NCBI GenBank assembly: GCA_004299095.1
Contig: SCQQ01000094.1
Location: forward strand, 1-64,000
Length of the DNA: 64,000 nt
Direction: 5' to 3'
DNA from: Burkholderiaceae bacterium
GTDB taxonomy: Bacteria; Pseudomonadota; Gammaproteobacteria; Burkholderiales; Burkholderiaceae_C
Part shown: positions 44,980 through 58,263 of the stretch, piece by piece
Layout of the letters: each line of letters opens with the position of its first letter
Position numbering within the stretch: the first letter of the stretch is position 1
The notes under the pieces: model-generated
What the model was told of the DNA's origin: nothing
What the model saw: the letters and a program-made list of their open reading frames with translations, nothing else
Databases searched by the model: none
Program-made: the position numbers and the translations under genes

Positions 44980-46899
44980 TCAGGCCGCCGTCGTCGCCGG
45001 CTCGGCCGGTTTGACCGCGGCCGGCGTGCCGCCGCTGCCCCCGCCCGACGGCGGCGTGCGCGGCGTCCAGTCCTTGGGCGGGCGCGGATCGCGGCCGGCC
45101 ATGATGTCTTCGAGCTGCTCGCTTTCGATGGTTTCCCATTCGAGCAGCGCCTTGGCCATGGCGTGCATCTTGTCCTTGTTGCTCTCGATCAACTGGCGCG
45201 CCAGCGCGTACTGCTCATCAATGATGCGGCGCACTTCCGAATCGACCTGCTGCATGGTCTTCTCAGAGATGTTGGTGGTCTTGGTGACGCTGCGGCCCAG
45301 GAACACTTCGCCCTCGTTCTCGGCATAGACCATCGGCCCCATGGCCTCGCTCATGCCGTACTTCATGACCATGTCACGCGCCATTTGCGTCGCCCGCTCG
45401 AAGTCGTTGGAAGCGCCCGTGGTCACGTGATTCATGAACACTTCTTCCGCCACGCGCCCGCCGCACATCATGCTGATTTGCTGCAGCATGTATTCCTTGT
45501 CGTAGCTGTAGCGATCGGATTCGGGCAGACTCATGGTGACGCCCAAAGCACGCCCGCGCGGGATGATGGTGACCTTGTGCACCGGATCGCACTTCGGCAA
45601 CAGCTTGCCGAGGAGCGCGTGACCCGATTCGTGGTAGGCCGTATTGCGGCGCTCCTCCTCGGCCATGACCATGCTCTTGCGCTCGGGGCCCATGAAGATC
45701 TTGTCCTTGGCTTTCTCGAAGTCCTGCATTTCGACCACGCGCGCGTTGCGCCGCGCGGCCATCAGCGCTGCTTCGTTGCACAAGTTCGCCAAATCGGCAC
45801 CGCTCATGCCCGGCGTGCCGCGCGCAATCACCGACGCACTGATGTCTTGCCCGATGGCAATCTTGCGCATGTGTACGTTCAGGATCTGCTCGCGGCCGCG
45901 TATGTCGGGCAGCGTGACGTACACCTGACGGTCGAAGCGGCCGGGGCGCAACAGCGCGGCATCCAAGATGTCGGGCCGATTGGTGGCGGCCACCACGATC
46001 ACACCCAGGTTGGTCTCGAAACCATCCATCTCGACCAGCATCTGGTTCAGCGTCTGCTCACGCTCGTCGTTGCCGCCGCCCAGGCCCGCGCCGCGCTGGC
46101 GACCGACCGCGTCGATTTCATCGACGAAAATGATGCAAGGCGCGTTCTTCTTGGCGTTTTCGAACATGTCGCGCACGCGTGCCGCGCCCACGCCGACGAA
46201 CATTTCAACGAAATCGGAGCCGGAAATGCTGAAGAATGGCACCTTGGCTTCGCCTGCGATGGACTTGGCGAGCAGCGTTTTGCCGGTGCCGGGGGGGCCC
46301 ACGAGGAGCAAACCGCGCGGAATGCGCCCGCCCAGCTTCTGGTATTTCTGCGGGTCTTTGAGGAACTCGACCACTTCCGAGACCTCTTCCTTCGCCTCGT
46401 CGCAGCCGGCCACATCCGCAAAAGTAACGGTGTTGCTGTTTTCGTCTAGCATGCGCGCCTTGCTCTTGCCGAAGCTGAAGGCACCGCCCTTGCCGCCGCC
46501 CTGCATCTGCCGCATGAAATAAATCCACACGCCGATCAGCAACAGCATCGGACCCCAACTGACCAGCAGCGTCATCAGGAGCGAGCCTTCCTCGCGCGGC
46601 TTGACGTTGAACTGGACGTTGTGGTTGATCAGATCGCCGATCAGGCCGCGATCCATGTAGGTACCCTGCGAGTCAACGCGGCGCCCATCGTTCAGCGTTG
46701 CGACGATGTTCACGCCGTTTTGCCCGTCTTGCAACGTCACCGACTTGACGCGATTGGTGCGCACCGCATCCAGAAACTGCGAGTACTCCATCGAGTTCGC
46801 AGTCGCCATGCGACCACCGTCAAACTGCTTGAAGACGGTGAACAGCACCATGGCGATCACCATCCAGACGGCAATTTTCGGGAACCACTGATTATTCAA
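44980..46899 (-). CDS. ftsH: ATP-dependent zinc metalloprotease FtsH
   Basis: 639-residue inner-membrane protease that degrades misfolded membrane proteins and LpxC. TM1 about 8-23, a periplasmic domain, TM2 about 106-127, Walker A GPPGTGKT at 201-208, Walker [29 protein letters not shown] and the zinc site HESGH at 423-427. Start is TTG at 46899 with GGAG 10-11 nt before; no ATG fits and the N-terminus [12 protein letters not shown] is usual in Burkholderiales. FtsH and the lipid A genes in this window may be functionally linked through LpxC turnover. Confidence 0.97.
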   Translation of the reverse strand: MNNQWFPKIAVWMVIAMVLFTVFKQFDGGRMATANSMEYSQFLDAVRTNRVKSVTLQDGQNGVNIVATLNDGRRVDSQGTYMDRGLIGDLINHNVQFNVKPREEGSLLMTLLVSWGPMLLLIGVWIYFMRQMQGGGKGGAFSFGKSKARMLDENSNTVTFADVAGCDEAKEEVSEVVEFLKDPQKYQKLGGRIPRGLLLVGPPGTGKTLLAKSIAGEAKVPFFSISGSDFVEMFVGVGAARVRDMFENAKKNAPCIIFVDEIDAVGRQRGAGLGGGNDEREQTLNQMLVEMDGFETNLGVIVVAATNRPDILDAALLRPGRFDRQVYVTLPDIRGREQILNVHMRKIAIGQDISASVIARGTPGMSGADLANLCNEAALMAARRNARVVEMQDFEKAKDKIFMGPERKSMVMAEEERRNTAYHESGHALLGKLLPKCDPVHKVTIIPRGRALGVTMSLPESDRYSYDKEYMLQQISMMCGGRVAEEVFMNHVTTGASNDFERATQMARDMVMKYGMSEAMGPMVYAENEGEVFLGRSVTKTTNISEKTMQQVDSEVRRIIDEQYALARQLIESNKDKMHAMAKALLEWETIESEQLEDIMAGRDPRPPKDWTPRTPPSGGGSGGTPAAVKPAEPATTAA

Positions 46900-47088
46900 A
46901 GCTTTCTGCTCCAGTCAGGAAATCAGCCACCAATGCGCCGCTTCCATTGTAGGCACTGCGTCCACGTTGCCGTGTCGCAACGAAAATCACCGTGCCCCGT
47001 GCCGGCCTACTGCCGCAGTCCGCCGCACGCCACGCATTCGACGATGGAAACGCGCGCTGATCAGTACGAACTATGGGGGTGGCGACAG

Positions 47089-47742
47089 CTATTTCAATCC
47101 GCGCCCGAGCAGGAAGGTTTCCGCCGAATGGCTGCGCGACGCCTTGGGTTTGATCGGTTTGACCACCCGGAAACGGCTTTTGAACAACTGCACGAGCTGG
47201 CTGTAGCCGCTGCCATGGAACAGCTTGACCAGCAGCGCGCCGTCGGGCTTCAAATGGTGCAACGCGAAATCAAACGCCAGTTCCACCAGATTGCTGACGC
47301 GCGCCGCGTCGCTGGACGCAATGCCCGACAAATTGGGCGCCATGTCCGAGACGACCAAGTCCAGGCGCTCTCCACCCAGCGTGGCTTCCAGCTGCGCCAG
47401 CACGTCGGGTTCACGGAAATCACCCTGAAAGAAGTGCACGCCCTCGATCGCCTCCATCGGCAGCAGGTCCAGCGCCACGATGCTGCCATGCAAAGCACCT
47501 GCCGCCGCGCCCGCCGGGGACAGGCGGTGTCGCAGGTACTGGCTCCAAGCCCCGGGAGTGGAACCCAGATCGACGATGCGATCACCCGGCTTGATCAGGT
47601 GGAACTCTTCGTCGATTTCCTTCAGCTTGTACGCCGCGCGCGCCCGATAACCCTCTTTCTGCGCCAGCTTGACGTAGGGGTCGTTGACGTGGTCGTTGAG
47701 CCACGCCTTGTTGACCTTCTTGCTTTTGGTTCGGACCTTCAT
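47089..47742 (-). CDS. rlmE: 23S rRNA (uridine-2'-O)-methyltransferase
   Basis: Methylates U2552 in the A loop of 23S rRNA. 217 residues: [14 protein letters not shown] is the SAM site, and the K-D-K-E tetrad is seen as Lys in [12 protein letters not shown], Asp in [10 protein letters not shown], Lys in GALLVKLF and Glu in HSAETFLLG. It lies 189 bp upstream of ftsH, the usual pairing. The ATG at 47742 lacks a ribosome site; see the 20-bp divergent region. Confidence 0.96.
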   Translation of the reverse strand: MKVRTKSKKVNKAWLNDHVNDPYVKLAQKEGYRARAAYKLKEIDEEFHLIKPGDRIVDLGSTPGAWSQYLRHRLSPAGAAAGALHGSIVALDLLPMEAIEGVHFFQGDFREPDVLAQLEATLGGERLDLVVSDMAPNLSGIASSDAARVSNLVELAFDFALHHLKPDGALLVKLFHGSGYSQLVQLFKSRFRVVKPIKPKASRSHSAETFLLGRGLK

Positions 47743-47762
47743 GGGCCCGCGATAATACGGCC
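47743..47762. promoter_or_regulatory. 20-bp divergent gap between rlmE and yhbY start codons
   Basis: Only 20 bp separate the two divergent ATGs. The centre carries GATAATA, which reads as GATAAT towards yhbY and TATTAT towards rlmE. There is no room for ribosome sites on either side, so either the transcripts are nearly leaderless or the promoters lie inside the opposite gene. Confidence 0.45.
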
Positions 47763-48233
47763 ATGGCGCAAATTCAACTCACTCCCGCAGAGCGCGCAGT
47801 GCATCGCGCCGAAGCGCATCACCTGGATCCGGTCGTGATGATTGGTCATGGCGGGCTGACCGCCGCGGTGCGGAAGGAAGCCGACGCTGCGCTCAACGCC
47901 CATGGCCTCATCAAGATCCGCGTGCTGGAAGGCGACCACGGCGAGCGCGCCGCGCTGCTGCAGCAATTGACCAGCGAATTGAACGCCGCGCCGGTGCAGC
48001 ACATCGGCAAGCTGCTGGTGTTGTGGCGCCCAATACCCGAGAAAGAACGCGTGCTGGATGAAGACCGCATGCCCGGCCCCAAGACCGTGAAGGTGCTGAA
48101 ATACAGCTCGCGCGGCGGCCAGCGGCCGGAAGTGCGGCGCGTGCGCGTGCTGGGCAACGAGCGCATGACGACGGGCGGCATCTTGAAGAAAGCGCGCCGC
48201 ACGCAAAAATCGATCAAAAAGACGCGGCAATAG
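47763..48233 (+). CDS. yhbY: CRM-domain RNA-binding protein YhbY
   Basis: 156 residues: the ~95-residue CRM domain ([42 protein letters not shown]) plus a basic C-terminal tail ending [15 protein letters not shown] that E. coli YhbY lacks. Binds pre-50S particles. Adjacent and divergent to rlmE as in E. coli. Start ATG at 47763 by alignment ([11 protein letters not shown]). Confidence 0.92.
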   Translation: MAQIQLTPAERAVHRAEAHHLDPVVMIGHGGLTAAVRKEADAALNAHGLIKIRVLEGDHGERAALLQQLTSELNAAPVQHIGKLLVLWRPIPEKERVLDEDRMPGPKTVKVLKYSSRGGQRPEVRRVRVLGNERMTTGGILKKARRTQKSIKKTRQ

Positions 48234-48247
48234 CCTGAATTGCCGCT

Positions 48248-49360
48248 GTGTCACCTGAAGTCATCATTACCAATCTGAAGAAACGCTACACCGGCGTGTC
48301 CGGCACGATCAGCGCGCTCATGCCGGTGCAGTCGCGCGAGCTGAACATCGGTTTCGTCGGCCGCATGCTGCCCGGCGCGGTTCAGGCGCAAGCCGAGCGG
48401 CCGGACCACTTCACTCGGCTCGGACTTTGGTCGGCCATCCGGACCAGCCGCAAGCGCCTGCCCGATGGCCGCCGGCGCATCTGGCACGTGCGGCGCAACC
48501 ACGAAATGCTCTTGGGAATCCTGCTGCGCGACCTGTTCCGCTGCCCGATTCGCTTGGTGTTCACATCGGCCGCGCAACACACGCACACCTGGGGGCCAAC
48601 CTGGCTGGTGAGCCGCATGGACGCCGTGATCGCGACCACGCCCAAAGCCGGATCGCTGGTCCCGAACACGCGCGCGGTCGTCCATCACGGCGCGGCACTG
48701 TCGCGTTTCACGCCGCCCGTCGACAAATCGACCGCCTGGGAAACCAGCAAGCTGCCGGGACGATTCGGCATCGGCCTGTTCGGCCGCATTCGCCCGACCA
48801 AGGGCACCGACATCTTCGTCGATGCCATGCTCGAAGCGCTGCCCAAGTATCCCAATTTCACCGCCATCATCACTGGCGATTGCCTGCCGCGCGACCGCGC
48901 ATACAAGGCCAGGCTGGTCGCAAAGATCCAGGCCCACGGCCTGACCGACCGGATCATCTTTCTGGGCGATCTCAAGCCCGAGGAGATTCCGCATTGGTAC
49001 CGGCGCGTGCTGATTGCGGTGGCGTCGCCGCGCTACGAACCGTTCGGCATCACGCCGCTGGAAGCCATGGCGTGCGGTTGTGCGGTCGTGGCAAGCGATA
49101 CCGGCGCCTTCAGCATCATCGTGGAAGAAGGCGTCACCGGACATATCGTCCCGACTGGCGACCCGGTGCGACTGGCCGAACAGGTCGAGGCGCTAATGCA
49201 GGACCCGGAACGCGCCCTCGAGATGGGACAGCTCGGGCGCAAGCGCGTGCTCGAGCACTTTTCCGTCGAAAAGGAAGCCGCGGGCATCCGCTCGGTGTAC
49301 GAGAGTGTCTGGCAGAGCGATCAGCCGGCGCGCGCGCAAGCAGCAACTCCGCAGTCCTAG
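48248..49360 (+). CDS. Family 4 glycosyltransferase, LPS-core type
   Basis: 370-residue GT-B enzyme. N-terminal VIITNLKKRYTGVSGTI and the nucleotide-sugar site FGIGLFGRIRPTKGTDIFVDAM, then SPRYEPFGITPLEAMACG with the E-x7-E-like motif. It resembles LpcC-type core mannosyltransferases (recollection). Probably acts on LPS core at the cytosolic face. GTG start at 48248, 14 bp behind yhbY, without a clear ribosome site, but the conserved N-terminus needs it. Confidence 0.82.
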   Translation: MSPEVIITNLKKRYTGVSGTISALMPVQSRELNIGFVGRMLPGAVQAQAERPDHFTRLGLWSAIRTSRKRLPDGRRRIWHVRRNHEMLLGILLRDLFRCPIRLVFTSAAQHTHTWGPTWLVSRMDAVIATTPKAGSLVPNTRAVVHHGAALSRFTPPVDKSTAWETSKLPGRFGIGLFGRIRPTKGTDIFVDAMLEALPKYPNFTAIITGDCLPRDRAYKARLVAKIQAHGLTDRIIFLGDLKPEEIPHWYRRVLIAVASPRYEPFGITPLEAMACGCAVVASDTGAFSIIVEEGVTGHIVPTGDPVRLAEQVEALMQDPERALEMGQLGRKRVLEHFSVEKEAAGIRSVYESVWQSDQPARAQAATPQS

Positions 49361-49407
49361 CATCGCCGCGTGGCGCCGCCCTTACGCAGAAGCGCGCGGG
49401 AGGAGAC

Positions 49408-50616
49408 CTACCTTTTGCCGTCAGCCGCTTCGGCGTCCACCGCCTGCTGCACGGTCTTGTACAGCGCTTCACGTTGCGCCGACGCTTCGTGATCGCTCGC
49501 GGTCGGCCAGTCGGAGTCCGTGACGATCACCAACTGGCGCTTGGGGTCGATGAAAATCCCTTGGCCGAAAATGCCGCGCGCGGCAAAGCTGCCGTCGTCG
49601 TACGTCCACCACAGATAGCCGTAGCCGCGCCCGGGCTGACCGATGTCGGCTTCCTTGCGCGTGGCGGCGGCGAACCACCCGTCCGGCACGACACTCTGGC
49701 CGTTCACTTTGGCGCCGTCCAGGATGAATTCACCAAAGCGCGCAAAGTCGCGCGGGCTGGCCTGCAGGCAGCAGCCGCTGATCTCCTTGCCCGATTTGCT
49801 CAGGATCCAGGTCGCTTTCTGCTCCATTCCCGCGGGCTGCCAAATCTTTTCCTGCAGGTATTGCGCCAGCGGCTTGCCGGTGGCCGCAATCAGCATCACG
49901 CCGACCAGGTTGGTTTCGCCGGTGCTGTAGTGCCAGCGCGTGCCGGGTGGTGCGGCACGCGGCAGGCGACGCATGTAACTCACCAGCGCGTCCACGCCGG
50001 GTTCAGGCACGTGGTTGTTGAAGCGCGCCACGTCCGAATGCGGATCGCTGTAGTTCTCGTTCCACTGCACGCCCGAGGTCATGGTGAGCAACTGGCGCAC
50101 GCTCACGTCGTCATAGGCTGAACCTTTCATGTCGGGCAAGTAGGCGCTGACCTTGTCGTCCATGCTCTTGATGTAGCCATCCTTGAGCGCCGCGCCGACC
50201 AGTGTGGACGTGAAGGACTTGGCGACCGAAAAACTGGTCCAGCGCCCGCTGCCGTCGAATCCCAGACCGTAGCGCTCCAGCCGCAGCCGGCCGCCCTGCA
50301 CGATGAGCAGCGCCGCGGCATGCTGGCTGGCCATGTAGGCGTCCACGTCCAACGGCAGCTTGAGCGGCGCGCCCACGGGCAGCGGCCGTGCCGCGACGCC
50401 GGGCAATGCCGTGTGCCACTTGGCCAACAACGGAATGCGGTCCATGGCGCGAAACGCTGCATCGCGCTGTGTCTGGTTCCAGAACAGCAAATCGCGATTG
50501 GTCGGGAACGTCGCCAACAGGCCACGCGTTTCCTTGTCCAAGCTGAACCAGCCGAGCGTGCCGCCCACGACGAGGATCAGTACGAGGCCAAGCAGGATTT
50601 TTTTCAGGGTCTTCAA
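49408..50616 (-). CDS. Membrane-anchored serine hydrolase (beta-lactamase family)
   Basis: 402 residues with an N-terminal membrane anchor or signal (KILLGLVLILVVGGTLGW). Catalytic SVAK at Ser130-Lys133 in SFSVAKSFTSTLVG, then HYSTGETNLVG with the Tyr motif, and a late FGQGIFIDPKRQLVIV strand. This is the periplasmic 6-aminohexanoate-dimer-hydrolase-like group; substrate unknown. Start TTG at 50616 with GGAG 7 nt before. Convergent with the GT4 gene. Unlike the EstB-like gene at 42.7 kb, it is exported; the two are only distantly related. Confidence 0.82.
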   Translation of the reverse strand: MKTLKKILLGLVLILVVGGTLGWFSLDKETRGLLATFPTNRDLLFWNQTQRDAAFRAMDRIPLLAKWHTALPGVAARPLPVGAPLKLPLDVDAYMASQHAAALLIVQGGRLRLERYGLGFDGSGRWTSFSVAKSFTSTLVGAALKDGYIKSMDDKVSAYLPDMKGSAYDDVSVRQLLTMTSGVQWNENYSDPHSDVARFNNHVPEPGVDALVSYMRRLPRAAPPGTRWHYSTGETNLVGVMLIAATGKPLAQYLQEKIWQPAGMEQKATWILSKSGKEISGCCLQASPRDFARFGEFILDGAKVNGQSVVPDGWFAAATRKEADIGQPGRGYGYLWWTYDDGSFAARGIFGQGIFIDPKRQLVIVTDSDWPTASDHEASAQREALYKTVQQAVDAEAADGKR

Positions 50617-50731
50617 GAGGCGCTCCGTTGGGATTTTTCTGGGGCGATGGTACGGCAGGGCATCGGCTCAGCGATCCCGCCAATCCGCATGAGACGCGCG
50701 TGATGGCGCATCGCGATGAAAGCGCACGGCC

Positions 50732-51288
50732 ATGCGTGATCCGGTTCGCGCCGCGGCACGCCAAGGGCTCGAGCATCAATTCGCCGCCGATGCGCGCGGC
50801 CGGCCCGGTTATCCGCCGGAATTGCGCGGTTGGCCGCGGCCGGCCCTCGGTCGCGGCTCGGGCCGGACGGCGCTGACCACGGAACTGCCCGGGCGCTCAA
50901 ACCGAGCGGCGGGCTCGGCCCGGTGTGGAACGTGCGCAACGGGTCGCTCGGCCGGGCGGCCGCGCTCACAGGCTTCAGCACGCCGTATGAAGGCGATATA
51001 CCCCGCGCTTTTACAAGGGCACTTGGCGCCAGGCTTTTCCGCACCCTGCCTTCGGCCCGTTGCGCGAGACCGTGTTCGAGCAGCGCCACGAGGGCCCGCC
51101 TGAGCAGGTCATCGTCGACCGCTTCATGTCGGTGAGCTTTATTGCCGCCCTCCCCGGGAATGAGCAGGCCGAGGTGCGCGCGCAGATCCAGGACGCGATC
51201 GACCATCATCCGGCGCTGCGGGGCCCATGCGATCGTGGCCTTGCCCCACCACACGCGGGCGTTCATCGCGCTGCGCCGGCAAGTCGAC
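50732..51288 (+). pseudogene. Class I SAM-dependent methyltransferase, wrecked
   Basis: Pieces of one methyltransferase in changing frames. From ATG 50732: QFAADARGRPGYPPELRGW and GRTAL, the start up to the SAM loop. Around 50880-51000 another frame gives LKPSGGLGPVWNVRNGS and FSTPYEGDIPRAF. From 51060: RETVFEQRHEGPPEQVIVD, RFMSVSFIAALPGNEQ; finally ALPHHTRAFIALRR to about 51288. About 100 residues including most of the SAM-binding domain are missing between the first and second piece. No complete product is possible. Its last bases reach the end of the kdoO gene on the other strand. Confidence 0.75.
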
Positions 51289-51297
51289 GGCGACTCG

Positions 51298-52185
51298 TCA
51301 GGTCGGGTACGAAATCCCGACCAGCGGCCGCCCCGCCAGGCGGGTGAGGATCGCCAACGGGCTCGCAGCGCGCGAAGCTTCCCGTCCGGCCGGGAGATGC
51401 AAGGTCTGCTCCATCATGAACTGCCCGCTCATGGCGGCATGCACCGTCTGGTCGGAAAAGCAGACCCAGACGCTGCCGGTGGGGAAGCTCACTTCGGTCT
51501 GCGCACCGTTCCTCTGGTAATCGTCGTCGCGCTTCATGCCATCGTGCAACTGCAGCATGTCGTGGTCGTATTCGCTGCGCAGCGACTTGGTGACGTGCAA
51601 CGCCTGCAGTGCCCTGGCTTGCCACAGGCGGTAAGGCTTGGCGCGCGGCAGGAATTGGCGCGCGACCGACTCGAAGTCCGACCCCACGCGCCACACCCGC
51701 GGCACGCCGTCCGGGTTGACGTTGGCGAAGACACGCAGGATGCGCTCACCATGGTTGGGGCGCGTGGGAAACGCATCCACATGCAGGCGTTTGTCGTCGG
51801 CGCGCACCGATTGCGCTCGCGTTTCCACCCGCCTGGGACGAAAGCTCGTGGGCGCCACGCGCAGTGCACCCCTGTATGTCGGGAAAAGGCCTTCCACCAA
51901 CTGCAGCGCCTGCGCGCGAAAGCGCCCGATCATGGCCTTGAGCACCGCTTGGTCAGCCGCGCCCTCCGCCGCGCCTTTCAGCACCCCGGCGGCGTCCAGA
52001 CTGACGTTGCGCGACCCTGCGGCCAGCATGGATTCGCGCAACAGCGACCGCTCGGCCGGCAGGACTTCGAATGCAAGGCGTGGAAAGAACAGCACCCGGC
52101 CGCTCTCCACGGCACCAGTCCAAGCCGGGTCGCCCTGGCCCGGGTGCCAAGTATTCAGGTCAAGCGAAACAAGGGGTGAATCCAT
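51298..52185 (-). CDS. kdoO: Kdo hydroxylase (Fe/2-oxoglutarate dioxygenase)
   Basis: 295 residues matching the Kdo hydroxylase family that turns Kdo into Ko in the LPS inner core of Burkholderia and relatives. LHVDAFPTRPNHGERILRVF has the H-x-D iron ligands, and the distal His is in DQTVHAAMSGQFMMEQTLHLP. The ATG at 52185 is 1 bp behind the DUF4149 stop (TGAcATG), so it is in the greA-DUF4149 operon. Confidence 0.85.
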   Translation of the reverse strand: MDSPLVSLDLNTWHPGQGDPAWTGAVESGRVLFFPRLAFEVLPAERSLLRESMLAAGSRNVSLDAAGVLKGAAEGAADQAVLKAMIGRFRAQALQLVEGLFPTYRGALRVAPTSFRPRRVETRAQSVRADDKRLHVDAFPTRPNHGERILRVFANVNPDGVPRVWRVGSDFESVARQFLPRAKPYRLWQARALQALHVTKSLRSEYDHDMLQLHDGMKRDDDYQRNGAQTEVSFPTGSVWVCFSDQTVHAAMSGQFMMEQTLHLPAGREASRAASPLAILTRLAGRPLVGISYPT

Positions 52186-52186
52186 G

Positions 52187-52606
52187 TCAAAGCGACTCCC
52201 GGCGCGCGCCCAATCGCCACAGCACCGCGCCCGCGCACAGCCATTGAAGCAGAAACAACGCCACGCCCACGCCGTGCCACATGGGCAATTGCTCGTGCAT
52301 GCGGATGTGCGGCGCGGCGACGAATTCGATCAACAGCGCAAACAGCATGCCGGCCAGCACCGCCATCAGCGTGGTGAGCGCGCGTTCATCGCGCTTTTGA
52401 ACGATCGAGACCTTGAGAATCAACAGCAGAATCACGCCGCAGCCCATGGCGACCCACAGGAGTGCGGTGAACAGCCGGGCCGCCATCACGCCGGCCAAGG
52501 CAGTCGAAGGCAGGTAGCGAAACAGCAGCGGCGCTGCCAGCCCGCAAATGGCCGTGATTGCGCCCCACCAGAGGGCAGCCGCAAAAAGCGCGAGCCGGTC
52601 GCGCAT
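52187..52606 (-). CDS. DUF4149 small membrane protein
   Basis: 139 residues with four predicted membrane helices (ALFAAALWWGAITAICGL, LFTALLWVAMGCGVILLL, LTTLMAVLAGMLFALLI, VGVALFLLQWLCAGAVLW). Family found next to greA across Betaproteobacteria; function unknown. Start overlaps the greA stop as TGATG. Confidence 0.85.
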   Translation of the reverse strand: MRDRLALFAAALWWGAITAICGLAAPLLFRYLPSTALAGVMAARLFTALLWVAMGCGVILLLILKVSIVQKRDERALTTLMAVLAGMLFALLIEFVAAPHIRMHEQLPMWHGVGVALFLLQWLCAGAVLWRLGARRESL

Positions 52607-53082
52607 CAGACGTAGCGCACCGCCACGATTTCGTAGGACTTGACGCCGCCGGGCGCCTGCACCTCGGCGGTGTCACCCTCTTCCTTGCCGATGAGCGCGC
52701 GCGCGATCGGGCTGGACACGTTGATGCGGCCGTGCTTCAGATCGGCCTCGTCTTCGCCCACGATCTGGTAGGTCACGCGCGCAGCGCTCGCTTCTTCTTC
52801 CAGCTCCACCGTGGCGCCGAACACCACTTTGCCGCCGGCCTTCAATTCGACCGGATCGATGACCAGCGCGGTCGCCAGCTTGCTTTCGATTTCCTTGATA
52901 CGGCCCTCGATGAAGCCCTGCTTGTCCTTGGCGGCGTCGTATTCGGCGTTCTCGCTCAAATCGCCCTGGGCACGCGCTTCGGCGATGGCTTTCACCACCT
53001 CGAGCCGGTCCTTGCTTTTCAGGCGGCGCAGTTCCGCCTGCAATTGTTCCGCACCCCGCTTGGTGATGGGAAGGGTTGCCAT
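52606..53082 (-). CDS. greA: Transcription elongation factor GreA
   Basis: 158 residues, exactly the family length. The coiled-coil tip carries the acidic pair in QGDLSENAEYDAAKDKQ, and the C-terminal FKBP-like domain ends GGVKSYEIVAVRYV. Rescues backtracked RNA polymerase by stimulating cleavage. ATG at 53082; the longer open frame is rejected on length. The 190-bp leader behind carB contains a palindrome and a T7 run. Confidence 0.98.
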   Translation of the reverse strand: MATLPITKRGAEQLQAELRRLKSKDRLEVVKAIAEARAQGDLSENAEYDAAKDKQGFIEGRIKEIESKLATALVIDPVELKAGGKVVFGATVELEEEASAARVTYQIVGEDEADLKHGRINVSSPIARALIGKEEGDTAEVQAPGGVKSYEIVAVRYV

Positions 53083-53272
53083 GATTGTGCTGACCTGTCT
53101 CTTGATTGGGTAACAAAAAAATAGACCGCCGGAGCCCGGGAGCATCGGCAGTCGTTGGAGGCATTATGCCTCTGAAGTTCCGCGATGAAACGGCGTCTTT
53201 TTCGCCCGGCCGGGCAGGCCCACGATGGCGGTGCGCGCGCCGTACCAAGCTGAATCAGCGGCGCTCCACAGG
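53083..53272 (-). promoter_or_regulatory. greA leader with palindrome and T-tract
   Basis: A perfect 15-bp palindrome GAGGCAT-A-ATGCCTC (53158-53172) lies about 40 bp before a run of seven T (A-run 53115-53121) on the minus strand; a weaker GCCG...CGGC stem sits just before the T-run. It may be the carB terminator or a leader attenuator for greA. Confidence 0.4.
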
Positions 53273-56552
<3,280 letters not shown>

Positions 56553-56560
<8 letters not shown>

Positions 56561-56921
56561 TTGAATCGTTTTCCAACTTTTGAATGAGCGCGTCCAGGCG
56601 CTGCCGGGGCATCTTTTTCTGCATCAATTGGAGGAGCCCCTCGCCCTCCACCAACGGCCGCAGGACGGCGGCCTCGACCGCATGGAACTCGACTTTCCAG
56701 TCTGCCAACTGGGCGGCAAATTCCGCGTCGCTCCAGTTCTTCCCCTTGGCCAGAAGGGTCACCAGCGGCATTGTTTTCAGGTCCAGAAACGATTTTTTGT
56801 AGGGCTTCTGGCTCCAGCGCGCGGCAAACCATTCGCGCTCGGCCGGTGCCAGCGCCAACATGCGCTTGGCAATGGCTTTTTCGAGGATGGGGCGTGGGAA
56901 AGCAAACAGTTTCATGGTCAT
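56553..56921 (-). CDS. Small basic hypothetical protein between carA and carB
   Basis: 122 residues, Lys/Arg-rich and mostly helical: [33 protein letters not shown], then [22 protein letters not shown] and a C-terminal [19 protein letters not shown]. No signal peptide or known motif recognised. It overlaps carB by 8 bp and follows carA by 52 bp, so it is co-transcribed with them. Start ATG at 56921 or 56915; GTG at 56933 less likely. Its conservation would need a search. Confidence 0.6.
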
Positions 56922-56973
56922 AACACGCGCCACTCAGACCGCGGCACGCCGCACGAGCCGGGTGCGGTGCTCC

Positions 56974-58140
56974 TCAGGCGCGTTTTTCCATCAGACCGAT
57001 GAAGCGGTCGAACAGATAGTGGATATCTTTCGGACCCGACGACGCTTCCGGGTGGCCCTGGAAGCAGAACGCCGGCTTGTCCTTGAACTCGAAGCCCTGC
57101 AGCGTGCCATCGAACAGGCTCACGTGCGTGACCTCGACGTTGTCGGGCAGCGACTGGGTTTCCACGGCAAACCCGTGGTTCTGGCTGGTGATGCTCACGC
57201 GCCCGGTCGCCATGTCACGCACCGGGTGGTTGGTGCCGTGGTGGCTGTTGTCCATCTTGAAAGTCCTGGCGCCAATCGCCAGCCCCATCAACTGGTGCCC
57301 GAGGCAGATGCCGAACGTCGGCGTGCCGCTCGCCACGATGTCGCGCACCGCCTTGATGGCGTAGTCGCAGGCATCCGGATCGCCCGGACCGTTGGAGAGA
57401 AAAACGCCGTCGGGCTGGCGCGCCAGCACATCGGCGGCCGGCGTTTCGGCAGGTACCACGGTGATCTCGCAACCGCGCTCGGCCAGCAGGCGCAGGATGT
57501 TGCGCTTGACGCCGAAGTCGTAGGCCACCACCTTGAAGCGCTTTTCGGTCTGCTGGCCGTAGCCTTGGCCACGCGCCCAGGTGGTTTCGGTCCATGCGTA
57601 CGGCTTCTTGGTCGTCACCACTTTGGCCAAGTCGAGCCCCGCCATGGGCGGCGTGGCCCGTGCCGCGGCCAGCGCCCGGTCGATGCGCTCCTGCGTCGGC
57701 TGCTCGCCTGCCTTCAGGCCGATGATGGCGCCGTTCTGCGCGCCGTGGTCACGCAGCAGGCGCGTGAGCCGGCGCGTGTCGATGCCGGCGATGGCCACGA
57801 TATGGCCGGCCTTCAGGTAATCGCTCAAGCCCTGGTCGGCGCGCCAGTTGCTGTAGCGCAGCGGCAAATCCTTGATCACCAGGCCCGCCACCTGAATATG
57901 GCCCGATTCGACGTCTTCGAGGTTGGTGCCGCAGTTGCCGATGTGCGGATAGGTGAGCGTGACGATTTGCTGGCAATAGCTCGGGTCGGTCAGGATTTCC
58001 TGGTAACCCGTCATGGCGGTGTTAAACACCACTTCGCCGACTGTCTGGCCGTTTGCACCGATGGATTCACCGATGAAAACGTGACCGTCGGCCAGCGCGA
58101 GAATGGCCGCTGGAAAGCGTGCGGCGAGAGAAGAAAGCAC
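56974..58140 (-). CDS. carA: Carbamoyl-phosphate synthase small subunit
   Basis: Glutaminase subunit delivering ammonia to CarB. 388 residues: N-terminal half with [18 protein letters not shown]-terminal class I amidotransferase with [10 protein letters not shown], nucleophile Cys in [13 protein letters not shown], and His/Glu in [16 protein letters not shown] start at 58140 with a full GGAGGAG site 6-7 nt before. First gene of the carA-orf-carB unit. Confidence 0.98.
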   Translation of the reverse strand: MLSSLAARFPAAILALADGHVFIGESIGANGQTVGEVVFNTAMTGYQEILTDPSYCQQIVTLTYPHIGNCGTNLEDVESGHIQVAGLVIKDLPLRYSNWRADQGLSDYLKAGHIVAIAGIDTRRLTRLLRDHGAQNGAIIGLKAGEQPTQERIDRALAAARATPPMAGLDLAKVVTTKKPYAWTETTWARGQGYGQQTEKRFKVVAYDFGVKRNILRLLAERGCEITVVPAETPAADVLARQPDGVFLSNGPGDPDACDYAIKAVRDIVASGTPTFGICLGHQLMGLAIGARTFKMDNSHHGTNHPVRDMATGRVSITSQNHGFAVETQSLPDNVEVTHVSLFDGTLQGFEFKDKPAFCFQGHPEASSGPKDIHYLFDRFIGLMEKRA

Positions 58141-58263
58141 GAAGCTCCTCCGATGAGTGGCTCGCCCGTGCTGGCAGCGTCACGACCGTGTCGCGGCGGC
58201 CCTTCAACCAAAAATCACGTGAGTGGTGCAGCCGTGGCGACGCTGTTTCGTTGAAAGCCTCTC

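Noticed and set aside
50613-51266. 217-codon minus-strand frame over the methyltransferase relic
   Set aside because: Plus-strand methyltransferase pieces explain the sequence; the minus product is low-complexity.
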